NCBI RefSeq assembly: GCF_014641855.1
Contig: NZ_BMII01000004.1
Location: forward strand, 62,001 to 126,000
DNA length: 64,000 bases
Direction: 5' to 3'
Source of the DNA: Shewanella inventionis
GTDB taxonomy: Bacteria > Pseudomonadota > Gammaproteobacteria > Enterobacterales > Shewanellaceae
Shown: positions 51,577 to 61,489 of the stretch, in pieces
Position numbering within the stretch: position 1 is the first letter of the stretch
Layout: each line of letters starts with the position of its first letter
The notes under the pieces: generated by a model
Databases searched by the model: none
What the model was told of the DNA's origin: nothing
What the model saw: the letters and a program-made list of their open reading frames with translations, nothing else
Program-made: the position numbers and the translations under genes

Positions 51577-51713
51577 TAATACCATTAATCAGCACAATAA
51601 TGTGATCATTCTTACTGGTTAACATCGCTTATAACCTTGTTAAACATATTGAAGGTAGAACAACTCGCTCGCTGCAATGTCTGATCACTTATTTATCAAG
51701 ATTAGTGTAATAC
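51577..51713. repeat. MITE-like dispersed element, copy 2 (inverted relative to copy 1)
   Basis: Reverse-orientation relative of 39876-40042, starting TAATACCATTAATCAGCACA and running through TTCTTACTGGTTAACATCGC and AGAACAACTCGCTCGCTGCA to TTATTTATCAAG..TAATACC. Its right end abuts or shares TAATACC with the following 313-bp element. Confidence 0.8.
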
Positions 51714-52021
51714 CATTTCCATTAATTATGTGACCAATCAGAGTCGCTCAGACTGTTCAGTTTGAGGCGCATTGTTGAAATAATGGTTATTCCCTTCTAA
51801 GGCAATGCAACAAAGAAATGGACTGTCTGAGCGTCTCCTGCAAGGCGGGTTTCTGTGCCTTCTATGCTGCTTAATAGTATTTTGACGTACGACTGCATGG
51901 ATGCAGGAGGTAGAGCAACGCAGGAGCAGTTGCCGAGAGCAACTATGCCTACAATCCTATTACTTGCCTAGAAGGCACAGAATTACCGCTGAATGACCAG
52001 ATAATTAGTGGAATTGGTATA
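51709..52021. repeat. 313-bp MITE with long terminal inverted repeats
   Basis: The left end AATACCATTTCCATTAATTA.. and the right end (..TAATTAGTGGAATTGGTAT) are imperfect inverted repeats of about 33 bp, matching at most positions. The interior has secondary inverted matches (GTGCCTTCTA with TAGAAGGCAC) and no coding frame. This is the structure of a non-autonomous transposable element, and no transposase is encoded in the window. Confidence 0.85.
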
Positions 52022-52176
52022 AGAGGATAATGAATTAACTGGTACAAGTAACATTGTGATAAGTGCGTTGTGTAGCAGAGTAACGTTGTTAATAGCAAAA
52101 ATGCTGAACGATATTTTCAGCATTTGAGGAAAGAGTTGAGTCATAAAAGCGGTGATGGAACTCATTTCCGCTATGG

Positions 52177-52710
52177 CTATGCAGCTACAACCTGACGAGC
52201 TTTACGAAGAGGATGCAAGCGATTATGCATGACTTTAATGGTGTCAAATTGTGCTAGCGATTTACTGTCTGACAATTCGCAATGTTGCGATAAATTCATT
52301 ACGGTAGCGGCTTGTAAGCCATTATCAATTACTAATACCAATACCTTAGAATAACCACATTTCAATTGAAATAACTTACCGATTTCGCAATACACGCATT
52401 CTTCACTAACATCAAAAAACCAAGATTTAGGCATTTGCGATTGCAATAAAAAATGAGCAGCAGTGGCATTTAACGCAGTTTGTACAATAGCAGCATCAGA
52501 GATTTGCAGCACTTTAGGAAGGGTTTCTAGCATTTTAAGATAAAATTTTGCGTGTTCAACACTAAACTCAGTTGCGCATAACGCATCTGGGATTAATTGT
52601 TTAGCTTTATAAGGGGTTAAGAACTCCATCTCGGAACCCAATGAAATACTCAGTTGCTTGCAAGTCTCATTGTATTCCCAATGCCAGTCCTTGTTTGGCA
52701 TTAATAACAT
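52177..52710 (-). CDS. zapC: Cell division protein ZapC
   Basis: ZapC binds and bundles FtsZ at the division site. The 177-residue product starts MLLMPNKDWHWEYNE and contains the family block LNATAAHFLLQSQMPKSWFF, with the MPKSW core of ZapC, and a C-terminal basic tail. The frame can also start at a GTG at 52722, but AGGTG sits at the right distance before the ATG at 52710. As in enteric bacteria it is the neighbour of pyrD on the same strand. Recognition rests on one strong block plus gene order. Confidence 0.83.
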   Translation of the reverse strand: MLLMPNKDWHWEYNETCKQLSISLGSEMEFLTPYKAKQLIPDALCATEFSVEHAKFYLKMLETLPKVLQISDAAIVQTALNATAAHFLLQSQMPKSWFFDVSEECVYCEIGKLFQLKCGYSKVLVLVIDNGLQAATVMNLSQHCELSDSKSLAQFDTIKVMHNRLHPLRKARQVVAA

Positions 52711-52881
52711 GGCTGTCTGCACCTAAATAAAAATGAACACCAGTGCATAATAGATGAATTTTAACGCAATATCAAAAAATAATTAAAAAATATAACATAT
52801 GTATCATAGTGTTAGTGCGATCGAACGATCAGCAATTCGATCGCGGCATGATTTTTGATCAATAACTAAGCAAAATAGATG

Positions 52882-53901
52882 TTATTTTACGCAATAGGCT
52901 TTTACGATCTGATCAATTAATGTTGGGCCTTGATAGATAAAACCCGAATATATCTGAACCATCGTTGAACCGGCATCAAATTTTGCAAGTGCATCTGCGG
53001 CGCTATTGATCCCACCGACACCAATGATCGGGATCTTTCCTTGTAAACAGGTCGATAATTGTTTGATCACTTGAGTCGATAAATCAGTCAAAGGTTTACC
53101 ACTTAACCCACCCATCTCTTCTGCGTGTTGCAATCCTACTACCGCATCACGGCTCAACGTCGTATTTGTCGCAATCACGCCATCAAAGGCATTACTAATT
53201 AAAGAGTCAGCAATGGCTTGGATCTCTTCGGCAGACAAATCTGGGGCTATTTTTAATGCTACGGGTACATATTTACCGTATTTTTCGGCTAATTCTTTTT
53301 GTTTAGCTTTAATCGAACTCAGTAAATCATCTAATAACTCACCGTATTGCATGGCGCGCAGACCTGGCGTATTTGGCGATGAGATATTGACCGCAATATA
53401 ACTGGCATATTGGTACACTTTTTCCATGCAAATAAGGTAATCGTTTTTACCCTGCTCTACCGGCGTATCTTTATTTTTACCAATATTGACACCCACCATG
53501 ATGTCTGTTTTTTTAGCAATAAGATTACGGACTAAATTATCAACGCCTTTATTGTTAAAGCCCATTCGATTGATAATTCCTTGGGCTGGCTTTAGCCTAA
53601 ACAAGCGTGGTTGATCATTACCCGGTTGTGGACGTGGGGTAACGGTACCTACTTCAACATGACCAAATCCCATCGCATGGAACGCATCTATTGATTCGCC
53701 ATCTTTATCTAATCCGGCTGCCAAGCCAACAGGATTTGGAAAAGTTAATCCCATGCATGTTACGGGAGCAGACTTTACATGCTGGCGATAAAAACAATTT
53801 AACGGCGTATTCCCGGTCATTTTCAAACTGCCGATAGCAACATTATGTGCTAACTCAGGGTCCATCTGAAACATGACTTTTTGTGCGATTTTGTAAAACA
53901 T
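52882..53901 (-). CDS. pyrD: Dihydroorotate dehydrogenase (quinone), class 2
   Basis: Membrane-associated FMN enzyme that oxidises dihydroorotate to orotate with quinone in pyrimidine synthesis. The N-terminal amphipathic helix ([16 protein letters not shown]) of class 2 enzymes is present. [25 protein letters not shown] [12 protein letters not shown] with its catalytic Ser, and [15 protein letters not shown] form the flavin site. The frame opens at 53934, but GGAG before the ATG at 53901 and the family start give 339 residues. Confidence 0.96.
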   Translation of the reverse strand: MFYKIAQKVMFQMDPELAHNVAIGSLKMTGNTPLNCFYRQHVKSAPVTCMGLTFPNPVGLAAGLDKDGESIDAFHAMGFGHVEVGTVTPRPQPGNDQPRLFRLKPAQGIINRMGFNNKGVDNLVRNLIAKKTDIMVGVNIGKNKDTPVEQGKNDYLICMEKVYQYASYIAVNISSPNTPGLRAMQYGELLDDLLSSIKAKQKELAEKYGKYVPVALKIAPDLSAEEIQAIADSLISNAFDGVIATNTTLSRDAVVGLQHAEEMGGLSGKPLTDLSTQVIKQLSTCLQGKIPIIGVGGINSAADALAKFDAGSTMVQIYSGFIYQGPTLIDQIVKAYCVK

Positions 53902-53917
53902 GGTTTCTCCTAGACCT

Positions 53918-53946
53918 AAAAAAAGCCCCGGCAATCGCCAGGGCTT
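53918..53946 (-). terminator. Rho-independent terminator after the glutamate dehydrogenase gene
   Basis: A 9-bp stem (one mismatch) of AGCCCTGGC with GCCGGGGCT around GATT is followed on the minus strand by seven T residues. It lies 15-45 nt beyond the stop of the large dehydrogenase gene and just upstream of pyrD. Confidence 0.9.
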
Positions 53947-53961
53947 ATTAACATTATAAAA

Positions 53962-56900
53962 CTACTTCTGACCTTCGCAATGCAAAATCAGTAAGTTCAG
54001 TTCTCTAAGGGCGACTGAGAACTTAGCAAATTCATGTGTTTGTGAAACCTTAAAGTCTGAAAGCATATGGTACCATCTTTCAAGCAATGGTTTGTTCAAT
54101 GTCATCCATTCATTAATCACACTGTCAGCATTACAGGTATCTGTACAGGTTCGTAGCACAGCAGAACTTAACGCACGCTGTTGCCAATCAAGCTCTTCTC
54201 TAAACGCTGCTCGCGCTAGGGCTTGCCAATGGTTTGCAACAGGTTGAGCACTAATTTGTTCTAAGAACCAATGTAATTCTACCTTAGCACCTAATTTAAA
54301 ATAGGTTTCAGACACTAACTCGAGTGTCTTATTCTCAACTTGAGCAATTTGAGCAATGTCTAACGCAGAGAACAATGTACTCATTTTTGCCACAACTTGT
54401 GCAACTGATTGAGGTACATTCTGGTTAGTAAGTTTTGTGATTTCAGCAGAAATTGCTTTCACTTCTGCTGCAATCATATATTGGTCAACATTTGCCTTAA
54501 GTTGTTCATATACTGGTTTAAAGAACGCAACCGTTTGCACAATATCCTGAGCACGATTACGGTGGCGAATAAACCAACGACATGCGCGGCGCATATTGCG
54601 ACGTAACTGATGCAGCATTTCACCTTGTACATGAGCTGGAATAACACCGTTTAAGTCAGTTATTGATGTAGTGAGTTCATCAAGGCCAAACACTTCACGC
54701 GCCATAGTATAACAAATGGCGGCTTCAGCAACTGTTGCCCCTGTCTCATCTTGCATACGTTGTACAAAATTAAAGCCCATATCGTTAACTAATTCATTGG
54801 CTAACGAGGTTGCAATAATCTCACCACGCAGTGGATGAGCAGTCATTCTGTCGGCATATTTAGCTTGTAACTTTTTAGGGAAGTAAGCCACTAACAGTTT
54901 ACTTAAAAATGCATCTTCTGTGATTTCTGGCGTCACCAACTGCTCTTTAAGTACCATTTTAGCGTATGCCACTAATACTGAGAGTTCTGGACGTGTTAAT
55001 GCACGGCCGTTAGCTAAACGTTCTGCTAAATCATCATCACTTGGTAAAAACTCAAGAGCGCGGTCCAATTTACCGTCTTTTTCAAGATATTGGATAAAGC
55101 GGATTTGCTCTTTGAGCTGCGATACGCCATGCACTTGAGTTACCGAAATAGTGCGAGTTTGGTCTTTACAGTCTTGGATCACAATGTCGCTGACTTCATC
55201 AGTCATGTCTTCAAGTAAGCGATTACGTTGTTTAAGCGTTAACTCACCCTCTGCCACTAATGTATTCAAGAAAATTTTGATGTTCACTTCGTTATCTGAG
55301 CAGTCTACACCACCAACGTTGTCAACGAAGTCGGTATTCATACGGCCGCCATTAGCGCAGTATTCAATACGACCTAATTGAGTACAACCAAGGTTGCCGC
55401 CCTCACCAATAATCTTGGCGCGAACTTCTTTACCATTTACACGTAAAGCATCGTTGGCTCGATCGCCCACTTCGGCATGTGTTTCTTTACTCGACTTAAC
55501 GTAAGTACCAATACCACCATTCCAAATTAGATCTACTGGCATTTTCAGTAGCTCTTTCATCAGTTCAGTTGGGTTCATGCTGTCTTTATCAGTGTCTAGC
55601 ATTTGCTTGATTTCAGGAGACAACTTGATTGATTTAGCTGAACGTAGGAATATTCCCCCGCCTTTTGAAATCAATTTAGTGTTGTAGTCTTCCCAGCTAG
55701 AGCGTGGTAAAGCAAATAAACGTTGGCGCTCAATGTAGCTTTGTTCAATGTTCGGTGTTGGGTCGATAAAAATATGCATGTGGTTAAAGGCGGCCACAAG
55801 CTGAGTTTGCTCAGATAACAGCATACCATTACCAAATACATCACCGGCCATGTCGCCAATGCCTAAACAACTGAATGGCGTGGTTTGACAGTCAATGCCG
55901 ATTTCGCGGAAATGTCGTTTAACCGATTCCCATGCACCACGAGCGGTAATACCCATTTTCTTATGGTCATAACCGTTACTGCCGCCCGACGCAAAGGCAT
56001 CGCCTAACCAGAAGTTATATTCAATGGCAATCGCGTTAGCGATGTCAGAGAATGTTGCAGTACCTTTGTCTGCGGCAACCACAAGGTAAGGATCGTCTTC
56101 ATCATGACGAACCACATCAACAGGTGGAACCACTTCACCGTTAATAATGTTGTCAGAAATATCTAACAAGGCGCGGATAAAAATGCGGTAACATTCTTGC
56201 CCTTCAGTGAAGAATGCTTCGCGACCGCCTTCAGTAGGCAGCTGCTTACACACAAAACCACCCTTTGCACCCACTGGCACAATAACGGTGTTTTTAACTT
56301 GTTGTGCTTTAACAAGGCCTAATACTTCAGTACGGAAGTCTTCGCGGCGATCAGACCAACGTAAACCACCACGCGCTACTTTGCCACCGCGTAAATGTAC
56401 GCCTTCAACACGAGGTGAATAAACGAAGATTTCAAATTTAGGCAAAGGTTTTGGCATTTCAGGGATTAAGCCTGGAGCAAACTTAAATGAAACGTAGTCT
56501 TTAGCCACACCACCGGTTGCCGTTTGATAAAAGTTAGTCCGCAACGTAGCGTTAATTAAATCTAAGTAACGACGAATAATACGGTCATCATCAAGGCTTG
56601 ATACATCATCGAGTTGTATATTGATCTGTTCTAAAAACTTACTCAGAGTACGTGTTTTTAGTTTTGGATTAAATTTACGGATGAACATTTTCACCAGTAA
56701 ATCAGCCAATTTTGGATAACGACTGAAGGTTTCTTCAATATATGACTGGCTAAATGTGGCATCGATTTGGCGCATGTATTTAGCATAAGCGCGTAAAATA
56801 GACACTTCTCGACCACTTAGGCCTGTTGACAGCACCATGCGGTTAAAACCATCGTCTTCAAGTTTCTTTTGCCACACTTGTAGTAGCGCAGTTTGGAAAC

Positions 56901-58806
56901 GGTCTTGGCTGTCGGCAAGGTTCTCAGTGGCAGCACCTTGCACTGTCATTAAGAAATCTAAAATCCAAAATGTTGCGCCGTCATTGGTTTTAACTTCATA
57001 AGGACGTTCATTAATCACACGTAAACCAAAGTTTTCAAGCATTGGTAACACGTCAGATAAATGAATAGGCTCGTCTTTATGGAATAACTTCAAACGTACT
57101 TTATTATCATTTAACGCAGACTCTTGTGGCTGATAAAACAACATGCCTAATTTGTGGTCATCGTCTAATGCTTCTAAATGCTGCATATCAACAACAGCTG
57201 AGCTTGGCAACACGTCATCTTTGTAGCTAGGCGGGAAAGCATTTAAATAACGCTTTGTCAGACCGGTACCGGCTTGTTCACCTAGGTCGTTATTTAATGC
57301 TGTATGTAATTTATCATCCCACGAGCGTGCAGCTTCAATAAGGTTTCTTTCAATAGCGGCCACATCAACATCCATATCATTATTATCAACTTTGATAATG
57401 TAGTGAGTTCGAGCCAAAGTAGACTCTGAAAAATACGTGGTGAACTCAACATCTTCATTACTTTTGAAGTGTTGTGCCAAAATTCGTTGAGTATCTTGAC
57501 GTAATTTGGTGTTGTAACGGTCCTTAGATACATAAACTAAACACGATAAGAAACGACCAAAACCATCTTTACGAACAAAGAGTTTTAGCTTGTCGCGATC
57601 TTGCATTTCTAATACGCCATGGGCCATATTAGACAGTTCATGATCTTTAGCTTGAATTAGCTCGTCACGCGGTAAGTTCTCAAGAATATTCATTAGCGCT
57701 TTATAATCGTGCGAGCGCGGGGTTAATCCTGAATTATCAAGGATCCGTTGAACTTTTTCACCCAGCAATGGGATCTCTCGAGGGCTACGGTTATACAGGT
57801 TAGATGCATATAAACCGATGAAACGGTCTTCACCAATCACATTCCCTTTTTTATCGAAACGCTTAATACCAACATAATCAACATAAGCAGGACGATGAAC
57901 GCGGCTTTTAGCAGAGCTCTTAGTTAATACTAATAAGGTGTTATCTAACGCTTCTTTACGAGCTGAATCAGATAAGGTTGACAATAAAAGCCCTCTCTCA
58001 CTTTGAGAGGTTTTAGAGCGATTCATTAACCCAAGGCTAGAGTCTAAATCAGGTACAAGCTCCACGTCGCCTTCTACACGTTTTAAATCGTAATAACGGT
58101 AGCCCAGTAAAGTGAAGTGGTGATTGTTTAAGTAATTTAAAAAATTAATCGACTCTTGTAATTCAGTTTTATCGCCAGGAAATGGGCGAGAAGGTAATTG
58201 ATTGATTGTATCAGTTAATTTATCCGTCATTAACTGCCAGTCATTCACAGACGCTGCAACATCAGCAAGTACCGATTGGATCTCTTTTTCTATAATTTTA
58301 ATGTCTGCATCGGTATTTTGCTTGTCAATCTCAATTAAAAATACTGCAACACTGCCGCTGTTTTCTGCTGCATCTTTTAAAAATGACACGCCAGTAACTG
58401 CATTTTTTTCACGCATTACAGCTAAAGGAGTATGCAGCATCACGTGTGCAGTAATCCCCATGCGATTTAGCGCCATGGTTAACGAGTCAACCAAAAATGG
58501 CATATCGGGTTGGATGACTTCAATAATAGAATGTGACGATTGCCAGCCATGTTTCGCTTGGCTTGGATTAAACACCCGAATGTGTGTTTGTTCAGGTAAG
58601 GTTTTGTTTAGGGCGTTCCACAAACTTACAACTGCACCATACAAATCACTGTCATTACGCGCATTGAGATCGTCTTTTGACATATGGGCGTAGAGACAAT
58701 TGGCAAATTGCTCCACTTGTTTAGCTTGAGAACTAGGGATTTTTGTGTGAATTAAATTGACTACATTTTCAAGTAGTACAGAAGGCATTGCATCTTTCAA
58801 GGCCAT
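53962..58806 (-). CDS. gdhB: NAD-specific glutamate dehydrogenase (large, GDH180 type)
   Basis: A 1614-residue catabolic enzyme that deaminates glutamate to 2-oxoglutarate with NAD. The length and layout match the 180-kDa class. A long N-terminal regulatory part with ACT-like segments (about 1-700) precedes the catalytic core: VHLRGGKVARGGLRWSDRR, VKNTVIVPVGAKGGFV with its catalytic Lys, VVAADKGTATFSDIAN and VDLIWNGGIGTYVK. A C-terminal helical region follows. It is transcribed alone and closed by a strong terminator. Confidence 0.95.
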   Translation of the reverse strand: MALKDAMPSVLLENVVNLIHTKIPSSQAKQVEQFANCLYAHMSKDDLNARNDSDLYGAVVSLWNALNKTLPEQTHIRVFNPSQAKHGWQSSHSIIEVIQPDMPFLVDSLTMALNRMGITAHVMLHTPLAVMREKNAVTGVSFLKDAAENSGSVAVFLIEIDKQNTDADIKIIEKEIQSVLADVAASVNDWQLMTDKLTDTINQLPSRPFPGDKTELQESINFLNYLNNHHFTLLGYRYYDLKRVEGDVELVPDLDSSLGLMNRSKTSQSERGLLLSTLSDSARKEALDNTLLVLTKSSAKSRVHRPAYVDYVGIKRFDKKGNVIGEDRFIGLYASNLYNRSPREIPLLGEKVQRILDNSGLTPRSHDYKALMNILENLPRDELIQAKDHELSNMAHGVLEMQDRDKLKLFVRKDGFGRFLSCLVYVSKDRYNTKLRQDTQRILAQHFKSNEDVEFTTYFSESTLARTHYIIKVDNNDMDVDVAAIERNLIEAARSWDDKLHTALNNDLGEQAGTGLTKRYLNAFPPSYKDDVLPSSAVVDMQHLEALDDDHKLGMLFYQPQESALNDNKVRLKLFHKDEPIHLSDVLPMLENFGLRVINERPYEVKTNDGATFWILDFLMTVQGAATENLADSQDRFQTALLQVWQKKLEDDGFNRMVLSTGLSGREVSILRAYAKYMRQIDATFSQSYIEETFSRYPKLADLLVKMFIRKFNPKLKTRTLSKFLEQINIQLDDVSSLDDDRIIRRYLDLINATLRTNFYQTATGGVAKDYVSFKFAPGLIPEMPKPLPKFEIFVYSPRVEGVHLRGGKVARGGLRWSDRREDFRTEVLGLVKAQQVKNTVIVPVGAKGGFVCKQLPTEGGREAFFTEGQECYRIFIRALLDISDNIINGEVVPPVDVVRHDEDDPYLVVAADKGTATFSDIANAIAIEYNFWLGDAFASGGSNGYDHKKMGITARGAWESVKRHFREIGIDCQTTPFSCLGIGDMAGDVFGNGMLLSEQTQLVAAFNHMHIFIDPTPNIEQSYIERQRLFALPRSSWEDYNTKLISKGGGIFLRSAKSIKLSPEIKQMLDTDKDSMNPTELMKELLKMPVDLIWNGGIGTYVKSSKETHAEVGDRANDALRVNGKEVRAKIIGEGGNLGCTQLGRIEYCANGGRMNTDFVDNVGGVDCSDNEVNIKIFLNTLVAEGELTLKQRNRLLEDMTDEVSDIVIQDCKDQTRTISVTQVHGVSQLKEQIRFIQYLEKDGKLDRALEFLPSDDDLAERLANGRALTRPELSVLVAYAKMVLKEQLVTPEITEDAFLSKLLVAYFPKKLQAKYADRMTAHPLRGEIIATSLANELVNDMGFNFVQRMQDETGATVAEAAICYTMAREVFGLDELTTSITDLNGVIPAHVQGEMLHQLRRNMRRACRWFIRHRNRAQDIVQTVAFFKPVYEQLKANVDQYMIAAEVKAISAEITKLTNQNVPQSVAQVVAKMSTLFSALDIAQIAQVENKTLELVSETYFKLGAKVELHWFLEQISAQPVANHWQALARAAFREELDWQQRALSSAVLRTCTDTCNADSVINEWMTLNKPLLERWYHMLSDFKVSQTHEFAKFSVALRELNLLILHCEGQK

Positions 58807-59087
58807 GTTGCAGATTCCTTAAGCGTCTATGGCAGCGCTCTTATCATTATATGGATGCTTCGGCTTGTTGATTCGGTCGGTCCGAGTCATTTGTATTTTT
58901 CACGTAAACAGCTGTTTTGCGTTTTACAAAAGAAACTCATATTTGAGATCCGCTGCAAAGTTTATTACTAAATTGCTGCTATATCGAGGAAAATTTTAGT
59001 GGTACATCCTCTATAAATCCAGTTGATAAGTGATATCTGTGTTTAAAATGACATTTAAGTCGTTTAGATAGACTAACTATGCAAAAT
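58807..59087. other. Intergenic region upstream of the glutamate dehydrogenase gene
   Basis: 281 bp without a credible gene. It must contain the promoter for the large dehydrogenase gene (minus strand); no specific site was recognised. Confidence 0.4.
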
Positions 59088-59114
59088 AAAAAAGGGAGCC
59101 AAGCTCCCTTTTTT
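59088..59114 (-). terminator. Terminator after the RND transporter gene
   Basis: GGGAGC and GCTCCC form a perfect 6-bp stem around a 3-nt loop, flanked by six A on the left and six T on the right. It can therefore act on both strands; the gene ending at 59134 on the minus strand is the likely user. Confidence 0.88.
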
Positions 59115-59133
59115 GTTCAATTGTATGTTTTAA

Positions 59134-61440
59134 CTATTTTTTTCGCCAAAACACAGCTGAAAGTGCCGGTAGAATAATAATTGCGCCTAACATATTTACT
59201 AAAAACATAAAGGTCAGCAAAATCCCCATGTCCATTTGGAATTTAAGCGCTGAGAAAAACCAAGTGCTCACCCCAATAGCCAATGTTAAACCGGTGAAAA
59301 TAACCGCACTGCCACGCTCAACTAACGCTTCAAAATAGGCTTGCTGGATAGGCATACCATTTGTGAGCTTATTCGACATAGTCGACAAAATATAAATACC
59401 GTAATCAACCCCAATACCGACGCCTAATGCAATCACTGGCAACGTACTCACCGCAAGGCCTATATCAAGTAAGGTCATCAACGCTTGAGCTAATGTCGAC
59501 ACAACATACAAAGGGATAATAACGGCAATGGTCGCTTTAAGTGATTTGAAGCTGATTAAACATAAAACAAATACAGCACCATAGACATAAATCATCATAG
59601 GCAACTGCGCTTCACTCACAGCCTCGTTTGTCGCGGCCATAACACCCACAGGGCCAGAAGCCAGTTTAAATTGCAAGGTGTCACTATTAAGCTCAGCAGC
59701 AACGGCTTTCACTTTTTTAACAACAACCTCAATGGTTTCAGCCTTGTGATCTTTTAAGAACAAATACACTGGCATAACAGAGCAGTTACCATTTAGTAAG
59801 CCTGATGTAGTGGGTACTTGCCCAACAGCCTGTACTAAACTTGCTGTAGTACGGGGTAAAATCTCCCAACGTGGATTACCTTCATTAAAGCCCGCATTCA
59901 CTTTTTGAGCGACAGACGCCAAACTGGCCGTAGATTCAACACCTGGAGTGTTTGCAACCATCCATTCAAATTGGTCAATTTGCGACAACACAGAATGATA
60001 GGTACAAGCTTCAGGCTCTGCTTCCACAATCACAGTCATCACATCTGTAGTGATTGAGAAGTGATCTGTAATAAAAAAGGTGTCTTGGTTGTAACGTGAA
60101 TCTTGATGCAATGCCGGGGCGCCACCTTGTAAGTCACCAATTTTCATTTTAGTGGCTTGCTGAAATCCAATACCGTACAAAATTACGGTAGACACCAACA
60201 CGATAGCGGCATATTTAGGTGTGGCAAAATTCGATAACCAGCGCCATAGATTTTCAATTCGCTTGGCTTTCTCAGGATTATCTGGCGTTTTTGGCAATTC
60301 AAAATAAGAAATCACCAAAGGCAACAAGATAAGGTTTGTGAGAATAATTACCGCCACACCTAGCGAAGCTGAAATAGCAAGCTCTCGAATAATCCCAATA
60401 TCAATGGCAAGTAAAGTTAAAAAACCAACTGTGTCAGATAATAACGCAACACCGCCTGGAACTAATAAACTGCGAAATGCTGACGCTGATGCCGCTTTAG
60501 TTGTTTGGCCATCAAGCACCCGACGGCGTACGGCATTAATCATCTGAACACCGTGGCTTACCCCAATGGCAAACACTAAAAATGGCACTAAAATCGACAT
60601 CGGATCTAACCCAAATCCAACAACTGTCAATAATCCTAATTGCCAAAAAACAGCTATTAAACTACAAACTAACGGCAAAATGGTTAGCATTACCGATTTT
60701 GAAAACAAATACACCATTATTGCTGTAATAATGATTGCGATTAAGAAAAACAATAAAACGCCTTTAGCGCCCTCTGCTACATCTCCCGCCATTTTAGCAA
60801 AGCCAATAATATGAATTTTAATCTTATCGTTTTCAAACTTAACGCGCAGTTCTTGCTCTAATTGATTGGCAAACGCAATAGTATCAATGGGTTTACCAGT
60901 TTGTGGATCAAACTCCATCAACTGTGCGGTCACCATTGCAGAGGTATAATCATTACCAATCAAACGACCAACAATCCCGGCTTTTTCTATATTGTCGCGA
61001 ACAACGTTTAAGCCAAATTCATCATTACTAAAATCGGCAGGGATGACGGGGCCACCGGCAAAACCATCTTCAACCACTTCAGTAAATCGAGTAGAGGGTG
61101 AAAACAGAGATTTAACTTGTGAGCGTTCTACACCCGGAATAAAAAATAATTGATCGTGCACATTTTTTAGCGCATCAAAAAATACCGGGTTAAATATGTT
61201 GCCACTCGTATCTTCAACAGCAACCATAATGCTGTTTGCACCACCAAAGTCTTTTTGATGTTTAGTGTAGGTTTTCATATACGAATGGTTGAGCGGAATA
61301 TTTTTGCTAAAAGCCGCGTCCATTTTTAATTGGCTGGCTTGGTACCCTAAAAATAAAGTAATAAAAATAAACGAAAGAATGACCCATTTCCGATTTCGGA
61401 ATAAATGAGATTCAAATCCATTGACCAGTTTTTCTAACAT
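59134..61440 (-). CDS. RND/MMPL-family transporter
   Basis: A 768-residue inner-membrane protein with the RND duplication: one helix, a periplasmic loop and a bundle of helices, then repeated. The first half has GVSHGVQMINAVRRRVLDG and SDTVGFLTLLAIDIGIIRE. The second half has LGVGIGVDYGIYILSTM and GSAVIFTGLTLAIGVSTWFFS. These match the MMPL/HpnN-type branch that moves lipids or hydrophobic molecules rather than the tripartite drug pumps; no membrane-fusion protein gene is present. It is the last gene of a DUF1302-DUF1329-Ycf48-like-RND series. Confidence 0.88.
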   Translation of the reverse strand: MLEKLVNGFESHLFRNRKWVILSFIFITLFLGYQASQLKMDAAFSKNIPLNHSYMKTYTKHQKDFGGANSIMVAVEDTSGNIFNPVFFDALKNVHDQLFFIPGVERSQVKSLFSPSTRFTEVVEDGFAGGPVIPADFSNDEFGLNVVRDNIEKAGIVGRLIGNDYTSAMVTAQLMEFDPQTGKPIDTIAFANQLEQELRVKFENDKIKIHIIGFAKMAGDVAEGAKGVLLFFLIAIIITAIMVYLFSKSVMLTILPLVCSLIAVFWQLGLLTVVGFGLDPMSILVPFLVFAIGVSHGVQMINAVRRRVLDGQTTKAASASAFRSLLVPGGVALLSDTVGFLTLLAIDIGIIRELAISASLGVAVIILTNLILLPLVISYFELPKTPDNPEKAKRIENLWRWLSNFATPKYAAIVLVSTVILYGIGFQQATKMKIGDLQGGAPALHQDSRYNQDTFFITDHFSITTDVMTVIVEAEPEACTYHSVLSQIDQFEWMVANTPGVESTASLASVAQKVNAGFNEGNPRWEILPRTTASLVQAVGQVPTTSGLLNGNCSVMPVYLFLKDHKAETIEVVVKKVKAVAAELNSDTLQFKLASGPVGVMAATNEAVSEAQLPMMIYVYGAVFVLCLISFKSLKATIAVIIPLYVVSTLAQALMTLLDIGLAVSTLPVIALGVGIGVDYGIYILSTMSNKLTNGMPIQQAYFEALVERGSAVIFTGLTLAIGVSTWFFSALKFQMDMGILLTFMFLVNMLGAIIILPALSAVFWRKK

Positions 61441-61489
61441 CTTTTCGGCCCTATTATTGTTGTTTTAATTATCCAATTTAACCTTTCGG

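Noticed and set aside
58202..58693. 163-codon open frame on the plus strand
   Set aside because: It lies wholly antisense within the well-supported glutamate dehydrogenase gene and has no domain or ribosome-binding site.
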